From positions 806,001 through 870,000 of the forward strand of contig BCIK01000001.1 in assembly GCA_039545295.1 (NCBI GenBank): 64,000 nucleotides of DNA. The letters are read 5' to 3'. A program made the translations under genes and the position numbers. The DNA comes from Udeniomyces pyricola. Its lineage: Eukaryota > Basidiomycota > Tremellomycetes > Cystofilobasidiales > Mrakiaceae. The notes beneath the pieces were generated by a model. It saw nothing but the letters and a program-made list of their open reading frames with translations. It did not search any database and had not been told where the DNA came from. This document shows, piece after piece, positions 24,714 to 36,800 of the stretch; positions within the stretch are counted from its first letter, which is position 1; each line of letters begins with the position of its first letter.

Positions 24714-25597
24714 CTTTTATCTTCTTCTTCTTCTCATACCTTGTAACCTCACCATCCTCCCATTGCTTTTTCACTGTCGATGCTCGTCCTTGCAGAACTC
24801 CGCTCTTGTTGTTGTCTCTCTTTTCGTTTTTCCCCAAGGTCCTCTTTTGCTCTTTGCTTTTGTGAGAAAGGTTTGACCCCATTCACCTACCCACCGGTTT
24901 TTTTCATTCTTGTCTCCTTCGTGTTTTGAGGTCACCCCTAGCTATATATATATTAGTCTTACTTGGTGTCCCTATATCCTTCGCCGTATCATTAACTGTA
25001 GCGTAACGAACTGTGGATACCCTTGCGATGTATCCTCTTTTGGGTTGGAAGGCTCAGTCTATCAATCAATATATACCGTACGTGACTGCATGAGACGTTG
25101 ACTCTAAACCAAATCCAAGATCAGCAGTCGTGAACCGTGCGCAACTCGGTTTAAGTCTCTTTTTAACTGATTACTACGCGCCATCAACTCATGCAGTGAC
25201 ACGCGTCGTGGACGCCTTTTTCGGTGTAACACCCACATATAAGCAAGACGGACACGGTCTAGAGTGTTAGTAAGCATGAAGCAAAAAGAAAAAGGAAAAA
25301 AAAAAACTCATCTAGGCGAGAGGTTGACAAGCTCCCCCCCAATCGAAAACAGGATGGTTAAACACAATTACATGAGGGTCGAAGGCAAGCTGATCGAGAA
25401 AGAACCAAGCGAGCTAGAAACGAGCAGGGCTCGTGAGTGATCACGCACTGGGCTGGGTGAGAGAGAGACGAAAACTGAAAGACGACCAAACAGAGTAGAA
25501 TACGGAAAGGAAGAGGAACACAAAAAAATGACCAGGCATAAAAGGGAAGACAGAGAGACAGGAGAAGGAAGAGGGCAGATCGAACGCGACCTTTGTA
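24714..25597. other. Convergent spacer, Whi5-like / unrecognised gene
   Basis: About 880 bases between two stops, AT-rich compared with flanks and containing TATATATAT at about 24942 and A runs near 25290-25306. I see no gene. Confidence 0.55.
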
Positions 25598-27157
25598 CTA
25601 TTGCGAGCCATCGTTTCCACCATCAGAGCCAGGTGAGGGAGGAAGGGCGGGTGGAGATATTTGCGGTAGGTCTAGGGATGCAGATGGTTGCGGTAGGTCT
25701 GAGAGTGCAGATGGTTGCGGTAGGTCTGAGAGTGCAGATGGTTGCGGTGCAGCTATGGAGGTAGATGATTGCGGTATGTCTGGGGAGGTAGATGGTTGCA
25801 ATGCGGCTGAGGGTGTAGATGAGTGAGGATCGGAGGACAAAGGTAGAGTGGAGGTTGAAGCATGGCTTTCAGAGAGAACCGGCTCGGAAAGCGAAGGTTG
25901 CGAGCTGGAAGGGGAAGGTACAATGTTAAGAGAGGAAGAAGGTGCAACGAGGGTCACAGGCGTGAGGTTGTAGGATTTCAAAGGAGGACGAGGCTCCTCG
26001 TCAGGACGTTGATTTTGTGTTGAGGGTGGGGACGTTGGTATTTGGGACAGAGCCGAGGACGTTGATGGTTGCGGTATGGCTGAAGAGATAGACAGGTGAG
26101 AACCAGGATCGGCGGCCAGAGGAGAGTGCGAGGAAGTCGCGGATAGTATGGGCGACGATGGGTTGGGTGAACCGATAGGTGCTTGTAAATATGATCCGGA
26201 CAGAGTTTGGGAGGTCTGTCCTTGGTTGTGGTTCGAACTGGTGTTGAAAATCATGCTCATGGTCTTCTTCTCGGCGCGCTTCTGCTTGTGGTATTCCGAG
26301 CGGTCGGTCTTCTGTCGAGTCTTCTCGTTTCTCCGATTGATGAGCATCCATCCCACGAAGGCATCCGTCTTCCAATGCCCTTCGCAAAATTGCATCTCAA
26401 TGAACTTGGACTCCACCATGGTACGGACAGCATCGATGAGATCTTCATCTTGTTGATCCCAATTTCGAGCAAAGTCAACTAAGGGAACCTCCCCTCTCCA
26501 ATTCAAGATGGACCGGATGTACGCTCGCATCTGGTTGACGGCGTCTGATGGCATCAAGTCGTATGTGCTGGATGAAACATCGTCCTTGGGAGGCAGAAGC
26601 TCAAGAGTGTGAATTGCGGGGTGAGGCCAAGGGTGTCGCGATGGAAGGCGGTAAGAGGGAAGGTTTGCGGCCAGTGCTCTTTGGGTCTCGCTAATTGTGT
26701 TTGGATCCATTTGCTGAGCCGCCAGTCGTAGTTGACCAAGCGGCGAGACTGTAAATACCGAACATGTGATGTACGGCTGTGATCAGCGACTCTGTAAAAG
26801 TGAGAGAGAGGAATCGAGCATATGTCCATGTATGACGTACGTCCGTCGGCATTTCGCATCAATTCCCGCCGCAGGCGTTTATTCTCCTCCTTACACAACT
26901 TCAACTCCTCCTCCAGTTCAGCTCTCGAGCGCTTTCCGGCGGAGGAAACTGATAGGTTGGGCCCGGTACCTTGAAGGTATGGCATGAAGAAAGAAAGCAG
27001 TCATGTCGTGGTTGAGCCAAAGAGCGAGACAAGGCGTATTGCAGTACTTTGGGGCGAGACTGTACTCACGAGAGGACGACGGCATGTCGCGCAAGACACG
27101 CATGTCGTGCAGGATGCTTTCGATGGTAGGTGGAGGCGTAGAAGCAGGGGTTGGCAT
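25598..27157 (-). CDS. Unrecognised protein with coiled coil and Ser/Pro-rich repeat tail
   Basis: Exons: 27157-27070, 26969-26841, 26748-25598; 455 aa. Seen: N-terminal ~30 residues, a heptad-like basic-acidic helix with ELEEELKLCKEENKRLRREL (residues ~45-65, likely coiled coil), then a compact, conserved-looking block with LNWRGEVPLVDFARNWD, DLIDAVRTMVESKFIEMQF and HWKTDAFVGWMLINRR, followed by a basic stretch. The final ~200 residues are Ser/Pro/Thr-rich and end in a 9-residue tandem repeat (PQPSALSDL type) encoded by 27-base units. I do not recognise the family; the basic helix plus charged block could suit a nuclear regulator, but this is only inference. Splices are phase-consistent. Confidence 0.72.
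25662..25823 (-). repeat. 27-base tandem repeat in a coding exon
   Basis: About six imperfect copies of a 27-base unit (plus-strand core TGCGGTAGGTCTGAGAG followed by GCAGATGGT). The second and third copies are identical. The unit keeps the frame and encodes nine residues of the PQPSALSDL type. A related single copy occurs near 26059. Copy number is likely to vary between strains. Confidence 0.85.
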
Positions 27158-27691
27158 GGTGCTGATGATGATGATAGGAGATCTTAAGTAATCGTCGGAG
27201 AAGGCGAAGTGGTCGTGGATGTTGGACGCCGGACGCGTGCTATGATGCGGAAGCTTATGAAAGCAATGTCACGTGTCACAAGTCACGCGTCACGCGTCAA
27301 ATTCCAGATCTCCTCGATCTTAGAAGCTTGATCTCTGCGGTGACGTAACCACTCGATTATCACCTCTTGATTTATCGATACTGGCCGTGGCCAGTCATGA
27401 GCGAACCTTGATCATCCGAGTAAATTACCGTTATCGATATCCTTCTGATTTATTCCATCTCGATCGACTTGATCGCACATGGCCGATCCGTCTACAAGTT
27501 GTTCGTTTCAAGCTTTGACGTTTGACGCTGACGGTCCTCGATCCGACCACCACTTCACCTTCCCTCCATGAGCAGGCCAGGCCGCTGTCCATCTTAAACC
27601 AACAACTACCGGATTTTCATCTCACCGCCCTGTCAACACTCATCCGTACTGGTCTTTTCCCGACCGACCCATCTGTGATCGACCGATTTTC
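27158..27691. promoter_or_regulatory. Divergent promoter with MCB-like ACGCGT cluster
   Basis: This lies between the unrecognised minus-strand gene and SLX1. It has three perfect ACGCGT hexamers at 27233-27238, 27285-27290 and 27292-27297, plus a CACGTG at about 27270. ACGCGT is the MluI cell-cycle box bound by MBF in fungi, and SLX1 is a replication/repair gene, so G1/S control is plausible but unproven. Several ATCGAT/TATCGATA palindromes follow near 27373-27437. Confidence 0.5.
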
Positions 27692-30134
27692 ATGAACGCA
27701 AGGCCAGAGAAGGAGTACGCTCATCCGACGCTCTACGCGTGTTACCTCCTCACACCCGTCAAAGTCGGCTCGTATCGAACTTATGTGGGTCTCCCTTCTC
27801 CTTGTAGACGTATGACATCATTGGCGAACCGCTCAGTGTTAATATCACTAGAGAGAGTGTGGGCTCATGTCGAGAGCGTAAATTGTCCTTTGTATGCTTG
27901 GGCGTGAGAATAGGTTGGATCGACACCGAACCCTCCCCGTCGGATTCGACAACATAACGGCGAGCTCAAAGGCGGAGCCGTGAGTGTCTCCCCTTGATCG
28001 GGTTTGTTCGTAATTTCATGCGAATATTGACGATTCTGTGGGTGTATATCGGTGGGGCGAGAAAGGTTTACACTGGCAGGCACCGACCATGGCACATGGA
28101 GATGATTGTGTATGGCTTCCCTAGCAAGCTAGTGGCGCTTCAGTTCGAATGGTGAGGTTCCTTTGTCGTTGATGGAGAAAGACAAAGGAAATATAACCCT
28201 TGATCCAAAGGTTTTTGGTGGACCAAAGTGGAGATGACCAGGATGGCCGTGTCTGGAGACGTTGGGGATAGAACTAACTTTGTGTTTGGTTTGGATTCCT
28301 AAGGGCCTGGATTCATCCCGAGTGGGTAACCGCTGACTATTTTGACGTCTTTGGACTCAGTCTCATCTCATGCTAACCTCCTTCGTATTATACTGACAAG
28401 CAGATTTTAAATCTATTCATATCCTCACTCGTGTCATCATTCTCGTTCTCGTCTTTCTTCACTGCTTGAATCTCTCTCCAGGAAATCTCGACATCTCCGT
28501 CATCCGCCAGGGACGACTTCTCCATGGCCTCTCGCCTTTACCACCTCCAAGAAACGCAAGTCCAAGACAGCCTCCTCTTCCACTGCCGCTCCCGCGAAGC
28601 CTCGACCAAAATCGAAATCTGCCCCACCTGCGTTACCTGCCCCTCTTTTCCCACGGACGCGTAACTCGAACCGACCCGAGTTCAAGACCCTCGTCGCGCG
28701 GACCATGCTCACTCGATCGCCCTACAATCGGCTGCCACTCAAAGTCCGGTTGTTCAGTACGGCGGCGAGGAGGCATTGGGAGGAGGCGGGCAGAAAACCT
28801 GGCATGGCCAAATTGAGGGTTGGTATCGAGATCATTGAAGACTTCAAAGGGGTCGATGGGAAGAGATTGGGTGATTCGGATGGGGTGGGGATCGAAGTGG
28901 ATGACGGTGAGAACACCCTCTCGTTTTTTTTTTTGCTTCTTCTTCTCCTCCTACGTGATCCACTTTTGCTCTCTTCATATGGGTTTCCATGGCAGAAATG
29001 GTATCCTGATGTGTAGTTTGCTCTTCCCTGTCTTCTCTCTCTTTGCAAGTCACATTCGCATCTCGACACTACAACAAATACAAAACCCTTTCCCCATCCA
29101 TCTCCGACACGTACACCTGTCTTCTCTGTTCTCTCCCCGTCGACACTCATGATCCCTTGACATATTCACTTTGTCCGTCTCAACACCCTGCTCCTCCTCC
29201 TCCTCTTTCGTCACCATCAACCATCCTCTCCAACCAATCGACTTGTCACGAGATCACGCACCTCTCCTGTCTCTCTGCCCATTTCCTTTCCTACGACACT
29301 GTCCGTGTTTCTTCTTCCTTGGGAGGACCCTCACGAGGGACGGGTGTGAGCGAACGAGAGGAAATTGGGTCGTGGGTGATGCCGCGGTTCGGAGGGTGTC
29401 CATCAAAGACGTGCTCATGGGAGGGGCTTTGGGGGGAGATTATCAGGGGTTGTTGGTCCGTCAAGAGAGGGTTAGCGGGGGTGTATGATGTGAAGGAGAA
29501 GAAGAAGAAAGGAAAGAACAAAGGACGCAAAGGTGGGAAAGAAGAAGAGGAAGAAGAGGAAGAAGAAGAGCAAGAGGAGCAGGACGAGGATGTGCCGAGA
29601 GTAGAGGAAGGATTAGCTGGAGATGCGAGAATGGGTGGGCACGATATAGAGCAGGAAAGTAGTGGATTAAGTGACGAAGACCAGGTGCGCTTTTTTTCTT
29701 TCTTCTTTGTCCACCCTTCCTATCATCCTCAACCCCCATGTCCTCCCCTCTCATCTCTCTCTGCTTCTCATTCCCATCGACCCTTCCAACTACGTTTCTA
29801 TTCATCAAAGCCTTCCCAAATTGCCTACAATACCCCTCGACCAAACAAGAAACCAGCTCCCAAGCCTCGAGCTAAAGCATCAACGGTCAAGAAGAACCCC
29901 CGAGCGACCGCCAAGGACGCTCTACTCGGAGCAAACCTAGAAACCAGATTGGCTGCGTCTAAGAGCGGGAACAAGAAAGCCATCATTGTACATAGCCAGG
30001 GGAACGCGAAAACAACTCGAGCGAAGCAGCGAGAAGTAGAGAAGGAAGTTGGAGGAGTACAAGGAGATGGCGTCGAGGTTGAGGAGGGAACGGACGAAGA
30101 GGAAGTATTTTCGAAAGCTCTCGGATTGCGGTAG
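27692..30134 (+). CDS. SLX1: Structure-specific endonuclease subunit Slx1 (GIY-YIG)
   Basis: Exons: 27692-27784, 27914-27979, 28066-28151, 28304-28321, 28482-28906, 29050-29684, 29811-30134; 548 aa. Slx1 with Slx4 cuts branched DNA such as flaps and Holliday junctions. Seen: TLYACYLL and [20 protein letters not shown] (GIY-YIG motif with the catalytic Tyr and Arg), [20 protein letters not shown] then FEWAW (the catalytic Glu), a basic linker, and a C-terminal RING-like zinc finger with CLLC, a distant Cys/His set and [20 protein letters not shown]. The protein is longer than typical (~300-400 aa) because of an acidic run of ~20 Glu/Gln/Asp after the finger and a basic tail. Exon 4 has only 18 bases; its donor GTGGGT restores the AWIHPEKSRHLR join. 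Confidence 0.92.
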
Positions 30135-30446
30135 ATCATATCAACCAACAGAGGGGTTGTTGTTATTTTTGTGTGTATATTAATGTGTCGACAACAATCC
30201 AACACTCGCCTTATCAGGGGGGATGAAGAAGCAAAGAAAAGTTAAAATCTGTGCGTCGAAGGACTCCGGTCCTCTGGTCGAGGCCAAACTTCAATTGTGA
30301 TGTCAGCTCGATACAACAGTGTAACATTTATCCCACTCTTCTACCATCCATAACATGCCCATTTATACATCAACCCCTTGCAAGTCCCTCGCGCTTCTTT
30401 ACACACTCTCCCTGTTCTCTCATCCACTCTTCTATCCATGTCCTTA
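30135..30446. other. Convergent spacer, SLX1 / RSC7
   Basis: 312 bases between two stop codons. No feature was seen beyond short A- and T-rich stretches suited to 3' ends. Confidence 0.6.
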
Positions 30447-33440
30447 TTAAACCCTTCGCGGATTAGCGGCATCCCACCTCTCAGCCTCTCTAACCAACGC
30501 CCACATCTCTTCTTCTTTCCTCTTATCCGCCTCTGCCTTCCTCGCTCCGACGGCATCGCTGAAATCCATGCTGACGACGACGCTCGAGAGACCCCAACTA
30601 CCAGGCCCGATTTTGGAGCCACCTATCGAACGCAAGACGTCTAGCTCTCGGTGATGAGAAGCGGCGTCGATCGTTGGGTCCAAAGCGAGCGCAGATGTCG
30701 AAGACGGATCAAAAGGCATGAGGGAAACAGACGAGGAGAGACGGGTCAAGGTGGCAGACGTGGGTTGAGTTGATAGTCGCACTGATGAGAAGGAGCGGTA
30801 GGGAGAGGGAGTTGGTTGATTGGGCAGAAGAAAAAAAAAAAACCAGTGGGAAAAGGGGAGAGCACATGGGATGGATGAGGGACGAGAAAGACGTCGTTAA
30901 GGCAGACACATCGGTAAGCGGTATCAGTTGACATTCTCGTTTTTCCGAATTCTCATGTCAAACAGAGCCAAACCCCAAATCTGGAAGACATACCGTGTGG
31001 AAGATGCGTGTGAGGATCATAGGCAGTCAATGGCGGTCCTCCGAGCCGACGTTTTTTACTCTTGGGCGTCTGCCCCGCGGGTTCATCCGTCTTGATATCG
31101 TCCGCGATGGGCGTAAGGGGTGATGTAGCGTGCATGGGCGAGTCGAGATGCGTCATGGCCGCAGTAAATGACCCTTCCCTCTCTTTCCCCTTCCTCGATG
31201 CCGACACCCCATTCGATTGTCCCATCGGCCGGCTGAGCGCCAAAGGGTCGGGAACAGCTCGCTCTTCTTCGTCTTCCCCATCCGACACCCCCGGAATCTT
31301 TTCCCAAAGGAACCCTTCCCTCCCAACCTTTCCAAGCCTCTCTCTTCTTCCTTCAGCCAACTCCTGGTTTTTCTCCGCCACTTCCTTTGCCGCCATGGCC
31401 ATCCAGTTCTCTGGCGTCCACCCTTTGACGTCGAGCGCCTTCAAGTCCGCCTTCATCCTTCCAGGTCCACCTCCACGGGTTTTTGCCTCCGAGAACGGAT
31501 CGAGTCCCGAACCCGAAGGGAAATGCGTCGTCGGACCACCGGGCGTGTAGAAAGGTTGGTTGCGATCGATCCGAGAGGTCGAAGAGCCATTGTTGTTGCT
31601 GTAGCCAGCGGCTTCGTTCGCGACGGCTCGGTCCGAGACAGGGAGAACGGGATCGGGAAGATCCCCGACGGGCGTCCCGGGTTCGATACCGTTCTCAACG
31701 CACGTTTCACGAGCTTTCTCTTCGTAGTAGTCGTCGGTGACATGGTAACCGTCTGTCAAAGTTTGGGTCAACGTCAGGAGAGTAAAGATCAGACCGAGAG
31801 TCGTGGTGAGAACCGGTCAGCTTGAAGCTTGAGAACACGCATGATCTTGGCTTCTACTTTGCTTCGAACGACAAAGATGAACCCCCCCCCCTTCGCCTCT
31901 TGCTCCCTCTCATCCCTTCCCCCTCCAAAAAAATAAACTCACTCTTGAGCATTTTGGCTCCCTGCAACTTGTAGCAATTTCGGGCGGCAATCATCGTGAC
32001 GCTTCTCGTTCGGAACGTGGTGCTGATGACACCCTGGTCGATGAGCGTGTCCTTTTCGACACCGGCGAGGGTGAGCTTGACGAGGGTCTTATTCCGACGG
32101 AAAAAGTAGAGAGAGTCTCGGTACCCGCATGTTCGGGCGGCGTCAATGGACAGAACTGGAAAGGAAACGAGGTATTAAAGGAGAGGCGGGATAGGAAGGA
32201 AGAAGATAAGTATTAGAGCTGAAACGCGCGTGCAGTCTGAGGATAGACATAGAGAAAGTGGTGGGTTGCCTACGGTATTGTTTGTTCTGATTCTCTCGGA
32301 ACGGGGACGAGAACACCGTAGCCTTATACTCTCGACCTGAATGACAAATAGAGAGAGAAAAAGAGGAACACGTTCCAAATGTCAGCGTTCGTGTACCTTC
32401 ATGCTTGTCATCTTGGTTGAAGAAGCCTTGCATGATGTATACTGACCGCCAAGGAGGTTGCCGTTCTTGTCTATCTTCTTTTCTCCTTCGGGATCGTCCT
32501 CGAGGACGAGCTCATCATCGGCGTAGTCGTAGTCGACGCCCATTACTGTCCGTTTGGACGATCTACCTGAGCCTGGGTCATCTCCCTTTAATAGTCCCTT
32601 GGAACCGCGAGTTGAACGGATCAGTTTCCAGTCTGATTGATGGACGCGACGGCTGGACAAACGGCACGCGAACCCAAAGTTCTCACCTCAGCGTCGTAAC
32701 CATTGTATTCATCGTTGCCCGTCAGCGGTCTCCTAGCCAATTCCCTTTGTCGCTGTAGAGCTGCACCTCCTCTACTGCCACGACCTCGACCCCGGCCTCG
32801 ATTCTTGGAGCCACGAGGGCGACCCCTTGGGCGACCGGTTGGCGTGCCTGATCCAGAGGCTGCTAGAGATGCAGCAAGAGACCGTGATGGCTTGAAGCCT
32901 TGGGAGGATGCCGAAGACTAAATGCACATGTTTGAGACATTATGGGACGGAACAAGTTGAGGCGAGTGATGGTGAACGAAAGTCCAGCAAGACAGAGAAG
33001 TGGGGCGGAAGAGTGGTGAGTGAACAAGACATAGCATAGCGGGGCAGATCAGTGTCGCGTCGTTGGAAACCCGCCTGGGTTTGTTTCTAGTTCCGCCTCA
33101 CGCCTTGCACGGCGTACGCGACAAGAACGTTCCAACTGACCGAATCTGAAATGGCACCCTTGTCTTCCTCTTCAGCGACGCTCTGGTCGTCCCCATCGAA
33201 CCCGTACTCGCTCGTTGGACCGTCATCGCCATCATCAGGGTCGTTGGTTCTCGGGGTGCGACTGCCTCGGTCGACGAAGCTGTGATCGCGTGAGCTGTCG
33301 GCATCGCGATTTCGGTCCTTGACTCTGATACGGAAGCGTGGGCGTGAGGATGAGGGTGAGGGCGCGTTGGACTGGTCATCTCGCTCTGGTTCCGGGGTGT
33401 GGGGGGGCGGTTTGCCCTTTCGCCAACCTTTGGGAGGCAT
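30447..33440 (-). CDS. RSC7: RSC chromatin-remodelling complex subunit Rsc7/Npl6
   Basis: Exons: 33440-33141, 32917-32687, 32597-32447, 32336-32274, 32155-31943, 31752-30994, 30781-30447; 683 aa. Rsc7 is a fungal subunit of SWI/SNF-family remodellers. Seen: N-terminal MPPKGWRKGK and a long acidic/basic disordered part, an AT-hook-like stretch RPRGRPRGSKNRGRGRGRG, then the conserved core: KKIDKNGNLLGG, GREYKATVF, DAARTCGYRDSLYFFRRNKT, EKDTLIDQGVI, RTRSVTMIAAR and NGYHVTDDYYEEKARE. A Pro/Ser-rich region follows, then a second conserved element RLSTQPTSATLTRL. Exon 3 has two in-frame acceptors 12 bases apart (32597 or 32585), a tandem-acceptor ambiguity of four residues. Head-to-head with RPC34. 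Confidence 0.9.
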
Positions 33441-33833
33441 GGATTGGGTGGTGGTTTGAAGTGTATGCGGGGTGAGTGGGGTATAGGAACGAAGAGGCTA
33501 CGGATGATGATGATGATGATGATGATATTGATGACGATGATAAGGTTGAGAGATTGTTTGGATGGATATGGCAAAGGCCGTTGGCGGTGAGTGATGTGTA
33601 AGGAGGGAGGGAGGAGGAGGCAGCAGCTAGCAATCAACGTGCACCAGCGACAGCTGGCTGGCGTGAGTGTGCTCATATATGCGCGCGTGGTTGCCTCTCT
33701 CAACCATTCCATTTCCCGACATTTTTGGCCAGTCTTCAAGCTTGAAACCTACATCCTCCGGCTTCCATCCCCTCTCACTTTGTCTATCCCTCATCCCGTC
33801 CATATCCCACTCTCCTATAGTCCTCGCCCAACA
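33441..33833. promoter_or_regulatory. Divergent promoter, RSC7 / RPC34
   Basis: 393 bases between start codons. It has an imperfect (GAT)n tract at about 33503-33542 and pyrimidine-rich DNA before the RPC34 start. Confidence 0.5.
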
Positions 33834-36800
33834 ATGGAGGCCAAGCTCCACAAGTTCGCCATGGGCTTGCCCAACCAAGTACGCGTCCATCCAGCTTGGT
33901 CTCCTTCTTCATAGGCGGACCAACTCAAGCTCACTCACTCCCTCGCCCGATGCACTGTCTTGCCTGTCCTTCCTCAGATGATGAGCCAGGGCGACATCAC
34001 CCGCGAGTTCCCTAACACGCCCCTAGCAGATATCTCTGCCACCATCAACAAGCTTAGCAAAAAGGTCCGCCCCAGTCTTCCCCATCGCCTTTTCCACCCC
34101 ATACCACACCGACCGACCGACTTGATCTCCCTTCGGCTTGGCCGAGGATGATCTCCCGTGACGCGTGCGATCTCGCTCACTCGTTCACGATTGCTCTTTC
34201 TTTGGATTACCTCTCCAGAACCTCATTCGTACGCTCGACATGGGTCAGTCTGGCGTTCGGTGGCAGGCCATCCACAAGACCGAGGCAAAGAAGTGCGGAT
34301 CGTCTTTCATCGAAGAATGACTACGCTCGCTCTCCATGTGTGACTGACCCTTGCCTATTCGTCTCTTTATGAATCTCCCGTACCCGTTCCCCCCTTCTCG
34401 ACTCTAACAACGCCTTGCGTATGCCCTATCGACCTCCAGGATGGCCGGTCTTGACGACGACGAAGGCATGGTCTACAACGTCATCAAGGCCGCCGGTAAC
34501 GAGGGTCTCTGGACCCGTCTCATCCGGACCCAGACCGGTCTTCACCTCAACGTCGTCAATAAATGCCTTAAAGCACTCGAATCGCGCAACGAGATCAAAG
34601 TCGTCAAGTCTGTCAAGCATACGACCAAGAAGATCTACATGCTCTTCAGTCTGACGCCGTCGATCGAGCTCACGGGCGGGCCGTGGTTTACCGACAACGA
34701 GCTTGATACCGAATTCATTTCTCAGCTCTCCGGCGCTATCCTATCCTATGTCCGAAACAGGGTAAGTCTTTCTTCTTGGTCGTTTTGGAATTTTGAGATC
34801 AACACCTTGTACTTTTTAGTTCTAGGGTAATCGTTCACTGACTGGTCACGCCTTCCATCATAATTGGCTTCTCATTGCCTCTATCTTCTCAACCCCCTGG
34901 TTATCCTTGCTCAGTCCTTCCCGACAAAATCCAAGTCGGTCTCTCCTACGGCTCTCTTCCCACCTTCGCATACTTCCTCCTACCCAACGGCCGCCCAGAT
35001 CGTCACCTGGATCCGTAAAGCCCAGATCACTCCCACGGTGCTCGATGAATCCCATATCACCGCTCTCCTCGACGTCCTCATCTACGACGGCGAAATTCAA
35101 GCGCTCCCTGCTTCTTCCCACCTCGCTTCGTCTGATCACTCCCGATCGAACCGTCGGAACGATAATGGAGCGAGCAGTCATAACGGCAACGGGGGAAAGA
35201 AGGGCAAGAGGAGGCGGGATGAGCCGAGTGAGAGCGATGAAAGCTCGGACGAGGAGGAAAGGAAGATGAAGGCGAGGAAGAAGGAAAAAGAGAGAAGGAT
35301 TGAGAGGGAGCGACGGAAGAAGCAGAAGCGGCAGGACGAGAAGGAAGAACAGAGAAGGAGGAGGAGAGAAAAGAGGAAGAAAGCAGAAAAGAAGAGCAGG
35401 GGTAGGGATGTGAGCAGTGAGGACAGTGGTACTGATTCGGAACAAGACATCAAAAAGTCGTCGAAGTGAGTCGTTTCCTGTGTCGACGTGGCTTGTCAAG
35501 AAGGTTGAACACAGGATCGCTCATACTAGATCACATTTCTTCCTCTGGTCCCCTGTCTTACAGATCGCGTTCCAAGTCGTCCAAATCTAAATCCTCTTCG
35601 TCCAAATCCTCTAAATCCAAACGCCGCTCTGCCTCTACCTCGTCGGATTCTGACTCTGATTCCGGCTCGGAATCTTCATCTTCCACCTCCTCCACTGCAT
35701 CTTCCGCTTCTTCTTCCTCTGCCTCTTCTTCTTCCTCCTCGACCTCGTCGTCGGCTTCGACGGCCTCATCCGTTTCCTCCGCATCTTCTCGGGACGATAA
35801 GCGTCGACGCTCCCACAAATCCACTTCGTCGAAATCGAAAGCGTCTCATCGGTCTTCCTCTTCGGCCAAGAAGAAGAAAGCCTCGTCGACCAAAAAATCA
35901 GCGCCCGTCGCCGCGAGTGATTCCGAAGAAGACGCCCTCGTGCCTCTCGACGGTGCGATCGATCGAGCCAACGTTGCGGCTGGAGTCGGGAGTGGTGATG
36001 AAGAGGATGCGGAGATGGAGATGGAGGATGATGATGAGGACGATGACGATGTCGCCGATCGAGTCGTGAGGAAGTTGGAGAAGGAGAAAAAAGCGGCGGC
36101 GGCGGCAGCAGCGGCGGCCAAAGCCAAAGCAGCAGCGGAAGCCAAGGGTAAGGGACGAGGAGGTAGGAAAGTTGACATTAAGTTGGAGGAGGAAGGAGAG
36201 CAGGATAGTGACGCCGAGAAGGATGAAGACGAGTCGGACGTCGATAGGAAGAGCAGGAAACACAAAAGCAAGAAGTCTTCTTCTTCTTCCTCTTCCAAGA
36301 TGGCGAAGGGCAAGGGCAAGGTGAAGAAGGAAGAGAGTGAAGTAGAGGAAGAAGAGGAGGAAGATGAGCTTGCGTTTGGAGAAGATGAGGAAGCAGGGGC
36401 TTTGGTTTATCGAGCTCGTAAGTGACCCCTCCCATTTGTACCCAATCTATCCATCAATCAACATCCACCTTTTGCTATTTCGACTCATCGATGCTCCAGC
36501 AATGTCTATCGTTATCAACTCTCCCGTCTCTCATCTTGCCTTGGCTTCCTCGTACATCCTTAACCATTTCCTGCTTTGTCGTTTTGTTCTTACCCAGTCC
36601 GACCTGAGAAGATTTCCTTGGGCTGGACGGAAGCCCCCTGCGGTCGATGCCCCGTTTTCACGTTCTGCAAAGAAGGCGGACCCGTTAACCCAGACGGATG
36701 CGGTTGTACGTAAACGAAATGTTGTCTTTCTCCATTTCCTGAGTCTCTTCTCTTATTGAGTCCAAAAGAAAAAGTACTCACCTCACCTTACTTTTTTTTT

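Noticed and set aside
35178..36435. Minus-strand Leu/Ser/Ala-rich frames across the RPC34 insertion
   Set aside because: They mirror the low-complexity Lys/Glu/Ser codons on the plus strand; splice phases and the flanking winged-helix and Cys motifs support only the plus strand.
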